Shown here piece by piece: positions 1 through 12,071 of a stretch of 64,000 nucleotides of DNA. The DNA lies in contig OX387199.1 of assembly GCA_947561715.1 (NCBI GenBank), positions 20,093,001-20,157,000 of the forward strand. Reading direction: 5' to 3'. The translations under genes and the position numbers were made by a program. Every line of letters begins with the position of its first letter. Position 1 is the first letter of the stretch. The DNA is from Ascidia mentula. Taxonomy: Eukaryota > Chordata > Ascidiacea > Phlebobranchia > Ascidiidae. A model generated the notes under the pieces. The model saw only the letters and a program-made list of their open reading frames with translations, was not told where the DNA came from and made no database searches.

Positions 1-966
1 AAATGTGGCTATATTTTACCATGTTAAGAATTTAAATAGCTCACAAACCTTGCTCCCATTTTTAGTCTGTCGGACCCTGCCCTGATCCGTCTCAAATCCT
101 CCCTCTGATCAACCAACGACTTTTGCAGCAACACAAAATGTTTTGAGTTGTTACAGTTCGAGAAATCCTCGCAAAATATCCAGAATTCAATATCTTTATC
201 TGATATATTGTTTGTTGACGTGGATTCGTAACAGCCAATCTACGCATACCTGTATAAGGTTGAAAAAGTTGTTGGCAAATAAGCTAGCCTAGATCACAGC
301 AAAATATCCAACTCCAACGAAAAAATTTTCCCTAGGGAAATACCAACATATATTGTCCTTAGATTTGCTTTCGTACTAAACATCGCCAGCGATTAAATAT
401 AGACAGGCATTGTTACGCAAATGACATGGATATTCTGCATTGTTCCTTTTACCGTCCCTATTCATTATGACGATATTTGTTTTTTCTTTGCATTTCCTGT
501 TGTCCCAACACGAGACAAGGGCACAAGGGCCACACGGTCGGGCATTGCGCGGCTTCCATACGATTGTCTTTCTACAAACTAATATCACGTGACGCAATAT
601 TTATTCACGGCGTAGTTGTGTTTTGCTTACTTACGAACGCAACTCTGCCTCACAAATAAGAAACTTCTTACTTCAAGTAAATGGGACTGAACTTGGGGTC
701 ACAAGTCATGTTTGTTACCCTTCGAGCTAAACTTGGACTTCGTCTGGGACAATTTGGATTTATTCCATCAATGGTTTCATCGACCCATGATATTTTGTGT
801 TCATATTTGTTGTTCAACAGCGTAGTTAGCGCGAAAAATAAAAATGATGGGATTTGTGAATATTTAGTGATGCTGCAACTTTCATGATTCAGTTAAAAAT
901 GTAATCGTGCAAGATATTGTGTATATTTGATTAAACAAGTGGCTCCCAAAATAGGCGCAATCGTAC

Positions 967-996
967 GGGGGGCGGGGGGGGGGGGGGGGGGGGGGG
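967..996 (+). repeat. Poly-G tract
   Basis: Six Gs, one C, then 23 uninterrupted Gs. The matching place in units A, B and C has only about six Gs. The run is therefore a copy-specific expansion, or an assembly or sequencing artefact. It could form G-quadruplex structure. Confidence 0.85.
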
Positions 997-1023
997 CGCT
1001 GGAGACCGAATGAGCGCGTAAGT

Positions 1024-1261
1024 CAGTGTTTCCCAACCGGTGGTACGTGTACAACTAGTAGTACGCGACCGCATTCCAGGTGGTACGTGAGCACCTTTCC
1101 GTAATTTGCGAATATAGTTCGAATTTAATAAATCGTAACTGATTTCAAAATTTCGGATAGTTCATCCCCTATGTTACTTTGTAACACTCAACTAGGTGGT
1201 ACACGACGAAATTGTTTTACCTCCAAGTGGTACGCAACCACAAAAAGGTTGGGAATCACTG
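1024..1261. mobile_element. Nested hAT-like MITE
   Basis: The ends are CAGTGTTTCCCAACC and GGTTGGGAATCACTG, inverted repeats with one mismatch. The flanking octamers GCGTAAGT and GCCCAAAT share five of eight positions, which may be a decayed target duplication. Copies sit at the same place in unit A (29,213-29,440) and unit C (63,625-63,859). The unit B copy is cut off at the unit boundary. Confidence 0.65.
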
Positions 1262-1935
1262 GCCCAAATGATTCAGTCCAATCTTTGTATAATTTATGCT
1301 AATGCAAAAAGGGCTTTTCTCGCATGCTGAACTAGAAGTCAAAATAAGGATTTTTGGTGGTATGGTTTACTTGTTGTTAACTAGAGTTTGGTATTCAAAT
1401 ATTAGAAATCAGACGAAATTGGTGTCATTCCACCAACCTCACCCATCGCATTAATTGACAAGCAACAATAAATTCGTTATGTTTTTTGTCTGTTCTGTTG
1501 GGCGTTGTTATATGACTAAGGTGTTTGAAGGGCGGTACTGAAAAAAGTTTGAGAAACACTGGATTAAACAAATCGCTTGCAATGTCAATGAACATATGTT
1601 TAACTCAATGCACGCTGGTAAAAACCAATCAAATTGTTTTACGGCCATCAAATCCAATATTTTGTTTAATGACCACGTGCGGTCAACAACCCGATGGCGT
1701 AATATAACGTCGTTATGCCAAACGACTGCATATATGTAGGCTGCATTAAATAACTCCAACCATTACTATATTGTTGAAACAGTATTCTTCATCATAATAC
1801 ATTACGTCGTTATGTTGAAAATGCGAATATTTTTATGTGAGGCCCACCTCGCTCGTATACTAGAGTGCTGTAATATTTGCATATTGAGACGCACGCATCA
1901 ACTACTGACTCAAATTAGACAATTGAACAGATGTT

Positions 1936-2356
1936 TTAAGTTAATTTGCAATAGATGAACAGCCAGGAAGTGGTCGAACGGGCCAAATTATTGAAATAAC
2001 TTGCCATTATTCCTTTGATGATCTAAAACATAAGATTGTTGGATTCAAAACAATGTTTAATTACGGACGACGCTTGAAATATAGTTTCCAAATTTTCGGT
2101 CAAAATTAACCTGCGCGCCATTGGCAATAGCGCGCCCTGTGGTGTAAACACCTGTATAAAGTACGAAGATAATGTTGCTGTTCCTGCCAGGCATATTATA
2201 TTTTAATAGTTCGTTTTTCACATAAAACTGTAACTCGTATTTACCGAGGCTTCGCTTGCTATTCAGATAAGCTTTCATAGGCTAATGGTTCAGCACACAA
2301 CCAACACCCAGAAAACGTACCAACACGAAAAAATAACGCTAACTCCGCTTATGATA
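1936..2356. other. Unassigned unique sequence
   Basis: This stretch has no counterpart in the other units. I see no convincing coding exon, RNA gene or repeat in it. Confidence 0.5.
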
Positions 2357-3488
2357 TCACGTGATGTTAAAAAAGGACTGGAAATAACAGTTACAGCAAG
2401 TTGTTTTAAGCACCGGGAAATATACGCACTGTTTCCTATCATTAACACAGCGATTGTTCTTGTGGATATGGATCGCTTCTAGAAAAAGGCGCTTTGTATG
2501 ATCCACCTCCCTTTCAAGAACCTCGTCCTTGTCGAAGGCAATCCGATGACCTTTTAAGGCAGCATGCTTGGCCAACGCTGTCTTCCTTGCGACTTTTGAT
2601 GCAACGTCGCGGCGGTGCTCCTTAATTCTGGTTTTCAGGTCTCTTCCGGTATCCCTGAAGTAGACCCCCTCGCACTCTCCACATGGAATTGAGTAAACCA
2701 CTCATTTTTGTTCCGCTGCTTCCGTAGTAATGAGGTGCGACAATAATCTACGGAATGTTGTGTGTGGCCTAATGTAGACCCTAATGCCATAATCGGTCAG
2801 CATCCGCTGTAAAATCTCGGTGTGTGGGGAGACATAGGAAACAACCACCGAACCGAAGGTTGGCGTCGGGTCATTTGATGTGACGCCCGACCTTCTACGT
2901 GATATCCACGAGGGATACGAGTTTTCCCGCAGCTCGTGTCGAATGATATTGATCTCTTCGTCATGATCTTCTTCGCTTGAGACCAAAATATCAGCTCTTA
3001 CTATACACAACCGCCTTTTTTGTTGTAATGGATGCGCCGACTAGAAGGAAAGGCAGCGGTTTGCGTGAGTCGGCTTACGGTAGACGCGAGTGCCGATTTT
3101 GCCGTCCACGTTTCGGTACACTTCCACATTAAAGAATGGTAGTTTCTTATCAATTTTTTTATCTAGAGTAAACTTTATAGAATCGCCAATGCCGTTCAGG
3201 TGGGCAAGGAAGGACTTGAGGACCGATACATCGATAATGCAAAACGTATCATCAACTCAAGGCCTCCAAAAACGAGGAAGATGTGCAAATGTTGCAAGCG
3301 CCCTATTTTCAATCGTCTCCATTACCGCATTGGCAATCACCCATCGCCGTTCCAAATACCTGTTGGTTAGAAATCCCTCAAAAAGAGAAGTAGGTCGCGT
3401 TTAAGCATAAATTAAGCCCTTCTGCAATGTCCTCGCGAGACAGTAGCGTTCGCTCTTCAAGATTTTCGTCTTTTTGTAAACGGTCCAT
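2357..3488 (-). pseudogene. Penelope-like element relic: RT palm plus GIY-YIG-type endonuclease
   Basis: Read on the minus strand from an ATG at 3,488, the frame shows features of Penelope-like reverse transcriptases in order. They are ERTLLSREDIAE, CLNATYFSF, QVFGTAMG, then after a frame-shifting deletion VIANAVMETIE, PRFW, and the catalytic box at 3,248-3,259. The box reads stop-V-D-D in place of YVDD. LPFFNVEVYR and TRVYRKPTHANR follow. The endonuclease part reads VYSIPCGECEGVYF, then RDLKTRIKEHRRD and a normal-looking C-terminus. In-frame stops lie at 3,378-3,380, 3,257-3,259, 3,041-3,043 and 2,702-2,704. The element is dead and 5'-truncated. It appears to be a different lineage from the RT relics in the duplicated units. 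Confidence 0.88.
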
Positions 3489-4385
3489 GAGGTTTTTTTT
3501 AATTTACAATGATTTAAAATTAGAGGCTCTTTAACAAATGCAGATATGTTCCCAGCAAACATGGTGGTCTAATGGTTTTAATGTTCTCGTTTGTGGCACA
3601 CGCTTTTATTGCAACTACCTGTTATCTGCTTTTACAGATGATTGCAACAGAAGCAAATCAACTTTTCTTGTCCAGATTCTACTGCCCACAGTAATATTTT
3701 TGTGAGAAGTGGAGCCTACATTTATAGCACATGTGATAATAAACAACGGTGGAAAGTCTTTGGTAAAATGTTGCAGAACAAACGTGTTCGCGCGCTTGTA
3801 TGAATATACTGCAATATTCCACAAAACGGTTTTTGCTTGTATTTCATAAACCTAGATACTTTTCATGGGTCTCCATTTAAATACCTGACAAATATATCAT
3901 ATTTTTGCAAAGTTGTAGAAATGACGTAGTTTATAGCAACCACTTTACATAAACAGAATTAGTCCATACACACAGGGTTTTTTATTTCCAAATGCTTTGC
4001 AAATTTTATCATATAGATGACGTAATAAAAAAACGCTGGAATAATGTTCACTCAAAATACAAACACCAAGGTCTTCTTCCAACTGGAAATTGTGGGGTTA
4101 TACACAAATGGTATCCGAGCTGCGCCACAGGCATCCTATTTCTGTGAATACAGTATTATGTTCTTATTGATTACTTCCCGTACGTCTGGTGAATAAATTT
4201 CAAATGATTACAGGCATGGCTTTCGTTCGGCGAAACCTGCGAGTTCCAAGCGGAGACAGGATAGTCGATCTCTCAGGTTTTTCGGGTAAGGTGCGGGATT
4301 TGGAAGGAATTCAACCATCTTTCTCACATTGAAGATTGCAATGACCACGATGTCCTCTTAGTAAAAAACGAGTTTCTTTTTCTTA
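3489..4385. other. Unassigned unique sequence
   Basis: AT-rich sequence between the PLE relic and the minisatellite, absent from the other units. Short ORFs here show no recognisable domain. I see nothing I can support as a feature. Confidence 0.5.
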
Positions 4386-7300
4386 ACAACACTCCCTGGT
4401 GGTATGTTAACGCTCCCTGGTGGTATGTTAACCCTCCCTGGTGGTATGTTAACGCTCCCTGGTGGTATGTTAGCGCTCCCTGGTGGTATGTTATCATTCC
4501 CTGGTGGTATGTTAACACTCCCTGGTGGTATGTTAACACTCCCTGGTGGTATGTTAACACTCTCTGGTGGTTTTGTTAACACTCCCTGGTGGTATGTTAT
4601 CATTCCCTGGTGGTATGTTAACGCTCCCTGGTGGTATGTTATCATTCCCTGGTGGTATGTTAACACTCCCTGGTGCTATGGTAAAGCTCCCTGGTGGTAT
4701 GTTAACACTCCCTGGTGGTTTGTTAACACTCCCTGGTGGTATGTTAACACTCCCTGGTGGTATGTTAACACTCCCTGGTGGTATGTTAACACTCCCTGGT
4801 GGTATGTTATCATTCCCTGGTGGTATGTTAACACTCCCTGGTGGTATGTTAACACTCCCTGGTGGTATGTTATCATTCCCTGGTGGTATGTTAACACTCC
4901 CTGGTGGTATGTTAACACTCCCTGGTGGTATGTTATCATTCCCTGGTGGTATGTTAACACTCCCTGGTGGTATGTTAACACTCTCTGGTGGTATGTTAAC
5001 ACTCTCTGGTGGTATGTTATCATTCCCTGGTGGTATGTTATCATTCCCTGGTGGTATGTTAACACTCTCTGGTGGTTTTGTTAACACTCCCTGGTGGTAT
5101 GTTATCATTCCCTGGTGGTATGTTAACGCTCCCTGGTGGTATGTTATCATTCCCTGGTGGTATGTTAACGCTCCCTAGTGGTATGTTATCATTCCCTGGT
5201 GGTATGTTAACACTCTCTGGTGGTTTTGTTAACACTCCCTGGTGGTATGTTAACACTCTCTGGTGGTATGTTAACACTCTCTGGTGGTATGTTAACACTT
5301 TCTGGTGGTATGTTAACACTCCCTGGTGATATGTTAACACTCCCTGGTGGTATGTTAACACTCCCTGGTGATTTGTTAACACTCCCTGGTGGTATGGTAA
5401 CGCTCCCTGGTGGTATGTTAACACTCCCTGGTGGGTTGTTAACACTCCCTGGTGGTATGTTAACACTCCCTGGTGGTTTGTTAACACTCCCTGGTGGTAT
5501 GGTAACGCTCCCTGGTGGTATGTTAACACTCCCCGGTGGTTTCTTAACACTCCCTGGTGGTATGGTAAAGCTCCCTGGTGGTATGTTAACACTCCCTGGT
5601 GGTTTGTTAACACTCCCTGGTGGTATGTTAACACTCCCTGGTGGTATGTTAACACTCCCTGGTGGTATGGTAACACTCCCTGGTGGTATGTTAACACTCC
5701 CTGGTGGTATGTTAACACTCGCTGGTGGTATGTTAACACTCCCTGGTGGTATGGTAAAGCTCCGTGGTGGTATGTTAACACTCTCTGGTGGTATGGTAAC
5801 ACTCCCTGGTGGTATGTTAACACTCCCTGGTGGTATGGTAACACTCCCTGGTGGTATGTTAACACTCCCTGGTGGTATGTTAACACTCCCTGGTGGTATG
5901 TTAACACTCCCTGGTGGTATGGTAAAGCTCCGTGGTGGTTTGTTAACACTCCCTGGTGGTATGTTAACACTCCCTGGTGGTATGGTAAAGCTCCGTGGTG
6001 GTATGTTAATACTCTCTGGTGGTATGGTAACACTCCCTGGTGGTATGTTAACACTCTCTGATGGTTTGTTAACACTCCCTGGTGGTATGTTAACACTCTT
6101 TGGTGGTATGTTAACACTCTCTGGTGGTATGTTAACACACCCTGGTGGTTTGTTAACACTCCCTGGTGGTATGTTAACACTCCCTGGTGGTATGTTAACA
6201 CTCTCTGATGGTTTGTTAACACTCCCTGGTGGTATGTTAACACTCCCTGGTGGTATGGTAAAGCTCCGTGGTGGTATGTTAACATTCTCTGGTGGTTTGT
6301 TAACACTCCCTGGTGGTATGTTAACACTTCCTGGTGGTATGTTAACACTCTCTGGTGGTATGTTAACACTCTCTGGTGGTATGTTAACACTCTCTGGTGG
6401 TATGTTAACACACTCTGGTGGTATGTTAACACTCCCTGGTGATATGTTAACACTCCCTGGTGGAATGTTAACACTCCCTGGTGGTTTGTTAACACTCCCT
6501 GGTGGTATGGTAACGCTCCCTGGTGGTATGTTAACACTCCCTGGTGGTATGTTAACACTCCCTGGTGGTTTGTTAACACTCCCTGGTGGTATGTTAACAC
6601 TCCCTGGTGGTTTGTTAACGCTCCCTGGTGGTATGGTAACGCTCCCTGGTGGTATGTTAACACTCCCTGGTGGTTTCTTAACACTCCCTGGTGGTATGGT
6701 AAAGCTCCCTGGTGGTATGTTAACACTCCCTGGTGGTTTGTTAACACTCCCTGGTGGTATGTTAACACTCCCTGGTGGTTTGTTAACACTCCATGGTGGT
6801 ATGTTAACACTCCCTGGTGGTTTGTTAACACTCCCTGGTGGTATGGTAACGCTCCCTGGTGGTAGGTTAACACTCCCTGGTGGTATGTTAACACTCCCTG
6901 GTGGTTTCTTAACACTCCCTGGTGGTATGGTAAAGCTCCCTGGTGGTATGTTAACACTCCCTGGTGGTTTGTTAACACTCCCTGGTAGTATGGTAAAGCT
7001 CCGTGGTGGGATGTTAACACTCTCTGGTGGTTTGTTAACACTCCCTGGTGGTTTGTTAACACTCCCTGGTGGTATGGTAACGCTCCCTGGTGGTATGTTA
7101 ACACTCCCTGGTGGTTTCTTAACACTCCCTGGTGGTATGGTAAAGCTCCCTGGTGGTATGTTAACACTCCCTGGTGGTTTGTTAACACTCCCTGGTGGTA
7201 TGTTAACACTCCCTGGTGGTATGTTAACACTCCCTGGTGGTATGGTAACACTCCCTGGTGGTATGTTAACACTCCCTGGTGGTATGTTAACACTCCCTGG

Positions 7301-8910
7301 TGGTATGTTAACACTCCCTGGTGGTATGGTAACACTCCCTGGTGGTTTGTTAACACTCCCTGGTGGTATGTTAACACTCCCTGGTGGTATGGTAAAGCTC
7401 CGTGGTGGTATGTTAACACTCTCTGGTGGTATGGTAACACTCCCTGGTGGTATGCTAACACTCTCTGATGGTTTGTTAACACTCCCTGGTGGTATGTTAA
7501 CACTCTTTGGTGGTATGTTAACACTCTCTGGTGGTATGTTAACACACCCTGGTGGTTTGTTAACACTCCCTGGTGGTATGTTAACACTCCCTGGTGGTAT
7601 GTTAACACTCCCTGGTGGTATGGTAACACTCCCTGGTGGTATGTTAACACTCTCTGATGGTTTGTTAACACTCCCTGGTGGTATGTTAACACTCCCTGGT
7701 GGTATGGTAAAGCTCCGTGGTGGTATGTTAACACTCTCTGGTGGTTTGTTAACACTCCCTCGTGGTATGTTAACACTTCCTGGTGGTATGTTAACACTCT
7801 CTGGTGGTATGTTAACACTCTCTGGTGGTATGTTAGCACTCTCTGGTGGTATGTTAACACACTCTGGTGGTATGTTAACACTCCCTGGTGATATGTTAAC
7901 ACTCCCTGGTGGAATGTTAACACTCCCTGGTGGTTTGTTAACACTCCCTGGTGGTATGGTAACGCTCCCTGGTGGTATGTTAACACTCCCTGGTGGTATG
8001 TTAACACTCCCTGGTGGTTTGTTAACACTCCCTGGTGGTATGTTAACACTCCCTGGTGGTTTGTTAACGCTCCCTGGTGGTATGTTAACACTCCCTGGTG
8101 GTTTGTTAACACTCCATGGTGGTATGTTAACACTCCCTGGTGGTTTGTTAACACTCCCTGGTGGTATGTTAACACTCCCTGGTGGTTTGTTAACACTCCC
8201 TGGTGGTATGTTAACACTCCCTGGTGGTTTGTTAACACTCCATGGTGGTATGTTAACACTCCCTGGTGGTTTGTTAACACTCCCTGGTGGTATGGTAACG
8301 CTCCCTGGTGGTAGGTTAACACTCCCTGGTGGTATGTTAACACTCCCTGGTGGTTTGTTAACACTCCCTGGTGGTATGGTAAAGCTCCCTGGTGGTATGG
8401 TAACGCTCCCTGGTGGTATGTTAACACTCCCTGGTGGTATGTTAACACTCCCTGGTGGTTTCTTAACACTCCCTGGTGGTATGGTAAAGCTCCCTGGTGG
8501 TATGTTAACACTCCCTGGTGGTTTGTTAACACTCCCTGGAGGTTTGTTAACACTCCCTGGTGGTATGTTAACACTCCCTGGTGGTTTGTTAACACTCCCT
8601 GGTGGTTTGTTAACACTCCCTGGTGGTATGTTAACACTCGCTGGTGGTATGTTAACACTCTCTGGTGGTATGTTAACACTCCCTGGTGGTATGTTAACAC
8701 TCCCTGGTGGTTTGTTAACACTCCCTGGTGGTATGTTAACGCTCCCTGGTGGTTTGTTAACACTCCCTGGTGGTATGTTAACGCTCCCTGGTGGTATGTT
8801 AACACTCCCTGGTGGTATGTTAACACTCCCTGGTGGTTTGTTAACACTCCCTGGTGGTATGTTAACACTCCCTGGTGGTATGTTAACACTCTCTGGCGGT
8901 TTGTTAACCG
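4386..8910. repeat. 21-bp minisatellite, about 215 monomers
   Basis: A tandem array whose monomer contains the palindrome GTTAAC followed by ACTCCCTGGTGGTAT. Monomers differ by a few recurring substitutions: GTATG/GTTTG, TTAACA/GTAAAG, CCT/TCT and ACACT/TCATT. The 5' fifth (to about 5,230) is rich in the TCATT variant; the rest uses the GTTTG and GTAAAG variants. Because 21 is a multiple of three and the monomer has no stop in four of six frames, the array gives very long apparent ORFs on both strands (7-residue repeats such as MLTLPGG on plus and YHQGVLT on minus). I do not regard these as genes. Three 22-bp monomers near 4,561, 5,066 and 5,214 shift the frame. After that spacing stays 21 bp for over 3.6 kb. 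Confidence 0.97.
6051..7890. repeat. Higher-order repeat block within the minisatellite
   Basis: The order of variant monomers seen from about 6,051 to 6,480 recurs at about 7,458 to 7,920. The offset is 1,407 bp (67 monomers) at the left end and 1,449 bp (69 monomers) at the right end. A two-monomer indel near 7,610-7,650 accounts for the difference. Shared signatures include the rare CTCTTTGG, CACACCCTGG and CACACTCTGG monomers and the TCTGATGG monomers in the same order. This shows that blocks of about 1.4 kb were duplicated, not only single monomers. Confidence 0.8.
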
Positions 8911-9639
8911 GATGTTCATTTTTCTGCCAATCTTTCTGGGTTGAGTTCTGCGGATAAAAGCAGGAATTCCTTATAAAGAATGCATGTGTTTTGCGTTATC
9001 AGCTTATTAACATAGAACTGCTATGAAGCTTTAAATGCAACCTTCTTTGATCTCACCTTCTGTAACATGATCAACGTGTCGACTGTGTCTTCTGACTCCT
9101 GAAGTTAACTGCAGACAAATTCGACTTGTACGGGTTTCTGAATATCATGATAAATAATTCTCTCTATATGTAAGCGAGTTTGTATCTAGAAGGTTGCGTT
9201 CGTTCACCGCGTAATGTTTTGTTAGGTATGAGCACTTTCCAACACGTTGGTAGCAAATTGGATGATGTCGTGTGAATTAGGATTGTGTTCGAAGATTAAC
9301 CAACAACGGACATTGGGAATGGAGTAAATGACTCTGAATAGCCAAAGCTTATATGCCTATCATCACAAACACCCTTGGAACACTGCTGTGCGCATAATCA
9401 GTGCTGTGAGCTTTGGCTTTTCTGTTCAGTATCTTTCGCTGTAAGTTTTTGCAGTTATAGGCATGAAGCAATTATACAAAAACAAAATTTCTGATCTCAC
9501 TGTGAGTGCCAGGAGGAAATACACCAGTTGAGTGTCATGAGGTGGTGTCGATGGCCACTGCCGCCTCTTGTTTTCTTGACTCCTTAAAAGCACAAAATAA
9601 AAAAAAGACAGAAAAATTAATTCAGGTGAGGAAATTTTT
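8911..9639. other. Unassigned unique sequence right of the minisatellite
   Basis: No homologue elsewhere in the window and no convincing exon. It ends where the duplicated RING block begins. Confidence 0.5.
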
Positions 9640-9827
9640 GTTGCAAGGGAATTTTTAAAAAAATAGCTTGCTTGTTAATTGTTTTACATTTTGTGAGATC
9701 AAAACCAATACAAATGGTTTGTTTTAGACTAAATTTTGAACTGAAACAAAATAAAACTCGAAATGTTTCTTAATTTTATGTGTTCAATTAATAGTGAGTT
9801 CTAATGTTAAAATGACACAATTTTCAG

Positions 9828-10057
9828 AAACTAGCAGCTCAATGCAAGCTCGCATACAAGAAATACAAGATGAAAGAAAATGCAAGATCTGCCACGATCG
9901 CTTGGCTGATATTGTGTTTGTACCTTGTGGACATTTGTGTTGTTGCTCAAATTGCTCACCTGATGTTCAACGTTGTCCGATGTGCAAGAAGAAAGTCAAG
10001 GAAGCAATCCGCACATATATGTCAATAAAATTAACTCACCAACTTCTTCTGATTTAA
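9828..10057 (+). CDS. IAP-type RING-finger terminal exon (copy A)
   Basis: A 3'-terminal exon preceded by the acceptor TTTTCAG. It encodes a linker and then a C3HC4 RING: CKIC, 11 residues, CGHLCCCSNC, then CPMC. This spacing is that of RING domains at the C-terminus of inhibitor-of-apoptosis (BIRC) E3 ubiquitin ligases, which normally end a few residues later at a sequence like RTFLS. Here RTYMS is followed by ten extra residues (IKLTHQLLLI) before the stop, because the stop found in copy C is lost. A C-terminal extension would be expected to disturb IAP-type RING dimerisation; that is inference from family knowledge. No BIR domain was found nearby, so this may be a gene fragment. AATAAA lies within the coding end. 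Confidence 0.7.
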
Positions 10058-12071
10058 TGTAAATATGTATTCAGGTAATAATGCATAACGTTAAAAAAAA
10101 ATCTGTGGGCCTTCTTGTAATATTCCTTACTGTTCATTTCTGTGACTGCCAGGTTTCAAAACTGAGGAAAAATGTGCTTTGTGCTTATTCCTTTATATGT
10201 CATTGTTTTCATTATTTAATTTTCTTTGAGCTAATTTTTACATCATATGGGGTCTGTGATATCCTTCTCCATGGCGTGTTTATGCATATGTTAATTGCCT
10301 GGCAAGCTTAGTTAGAGTCTGGGGCTCCTGCAGTTAACCATTATTTCAAGTGAATGTTTGCGTGGATTGCATTGTATTATCCAATGCATGGATTGGGGTT
10401 TATTGTCCGAGTTGTTGTTAAGTTTTGTTCGCGTTGATGTTTTTAAATTTTCCTTTCTGAAATTGCAGATCATGATTGTTGGGTTGGTTGTCTTTTTGTG
10501 CAGAAACCTATGCCGTTCTCACCAGACAAAATTTGTTGTGGAGATGGCTGGTTTGTGTTTTGCTTTAAGTTAAGAGAGACACTTTGAACTACTAGGTTGA
10601 GAACCTTTATTCAAACAGGCAACGTGTACAATGGCATCTGTTCAGCTGTCCAAGCTATTTGTGAGTTTTAATGGTTTATAGAGAGAACAGAATTGAGCTG
10701 TGATACATCATCAACTTTTTTTGCTAATAGTTGTTCATTTGCTATTAGTTGGTTTGTTTATGGTCATTTGTTTGTTTGAATGTCTGCATGCTTGTCTCAT
10801 TTTATTGTTATTGATTTTCAGGTTGTAGTTCTGTGTGTTTGTTTGTATTTGTGGCTTTTTAATCCCAGTAGTGACTGTTTTTTTTTATTTTAGTAGACTG
10901 GTTAGGGCTAAATAAAAAAAACCTTCAAATTTTTTTAACACTTTTTTAACAATTTTTTTTTAACAATTTTTTAACAATTTAGAACTCTTCGTCATTTGTT
11001 TATTGCATACATGTTGTTGGAAGTCACAGTTAAGATTGGTGAATCCCAACCTTTTGTGGTCATGAACCCTGTGTTAAATTTGCTGGAAGCTTTTCTGACA
11101 AACTAAATTGTATATTTGTTAAAATACCAGAATCACAAATATATTTGTCATTCAACAAAAAAAGTAAACAGAAACAAACATAATTGCGGCAATTTTTTGT
11201 GTGCTTGTGTTCGTTTGCAGACCACCCGAAATCCATCCCACATCCTCCTTTGGCGTCCATGAGCAACATATGAATTTTGAAGTTTCCCTTAAATTTTTGC
11301 AAAAAATATTTAGGTCATCGATAAATTTTCTTCTTCTTAGGTCATTCGTTGTTTTCTTCTTCTTCTTCATTGATTCATGGTGGCATGCTTTAAACTTCCC
11401 TGTCATGCAGATATTTCCTAAAGGAATTCATTTGGAACACAAAACTAATAAATTTAAATATGTCCATTGTACTTGTGACCGTAGACAAAAAAGGTTGGAG
11501 ACAATATTTTTTTCTGTTTTAGGTGACCAACTGTAGGCAAGAAGTAACTTTTTGATATAAATACAAATGCGTTTTACCTGTGGGAAAGTTCCCATTAGTG
11601 GGAAATTGTATGGTTGTTTGTGGGTAATAGTGGGCACCGAATGTACGAAGGTAGTTGTTATGTTCTGTATCCACCTAAAAATGTCTAAAGTGTATAACAG
11701 ATATAGCACAAATTTAATAATTAAATTCTACGGTAAAAATTTAAACACAAGTGGGAAAAAAAGGATTCCCTTCACAAAAAAAGAAACACACATCAAATAT
11801 TGCAAAACGTGATTCATGTGCGATTGCCAAAGTTAACAGCAAAACGCTAATTTACAATCAACGGTTTTCCTTTGTCATTCTGTTTTGCAATGTGACTAAA
11901 AATGTGACTTAAACGAGTGAACAACACCGCTGTATTGTTTGCCAAACTTCGGAGAACTAATAACATAACTTTTTTAAACATAGGAGGCGATTGAACAATA
12001 CCGCCTGTGAGTCATATAGGCGTATTTTATGACGTGTTGATATTTTTTGACTCACTGTGCAATGGACAAAC
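10058..12071. other. Non-coding part of the RING block
   Basis: T-rich sequence conserved with 46.2-49.1 kb in unit C, with indels scattered freely and no frame preserved between the copies. A short TTAACAATTTTT-type repetition lies at about 10,935-10,980. I see no supported gene. Confidence 0.5.

Larger units (their letters stand above)
937..1561. mobile_element. hAT-like non-autonomous element (partial-unit copy)
   Basis: The element is flanked by a perfect 8-bp direct repeat, GATTAAAC, at 929-936 and 1,562-1,569. This is the target-site duplication length expected for hAT transposition. The terminal inverted repeats are imperfect: AAGTGGCTCCC on the left against a right end reading GTTTGAGAAACACTG. 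It has no transposase ORF. A second MITE is nested inside it. The same element, at the same site, is present in units A, B (truncated) and C, so insertion predates the duplications. Confidence 0.75.
1..1935. repeat. Partial segmental-duplication unit (left end)
   Basis: This stretch matches the right block of the other units: 28.11-29.81 kb, 43.32-44.20 kb and 62.51-64.00 kb. It carries the same nested hAT-like elements. After about 1,740 it continues into sequence like 12.79-12.88 kb and 30.07-30.24 kb, which is the start of the next unit. Homology fades near 1,935. A further unit therefore once began here and was lost or truncated before the unique sequence that follows. Confidence 0.8.

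Noticed and set aside
376..597. A minus-strand ORF (MRHVILVCRKTIVWK...) repeated in the right blocks
   Set aside because: No domain, no splice context, interrupted in unit B. Its presence follows from the duplication.
681..887. A 68-residue ORF starting MGLNLGSQVMFV, repeated at 28,825 and 43,803
   Set aside because: Open in three copies but broken by a stop in the fourth (about 63,375). Conservation is explained by recent duplication and there is no recognisable domain.
5059..8957. ORFs of about 1,250-1,290 codons on both strands
   Set aside because: They are produced by a 21-bp monomer without stops in four of six frames. There is no start context, splice signal or codon-level constraint.
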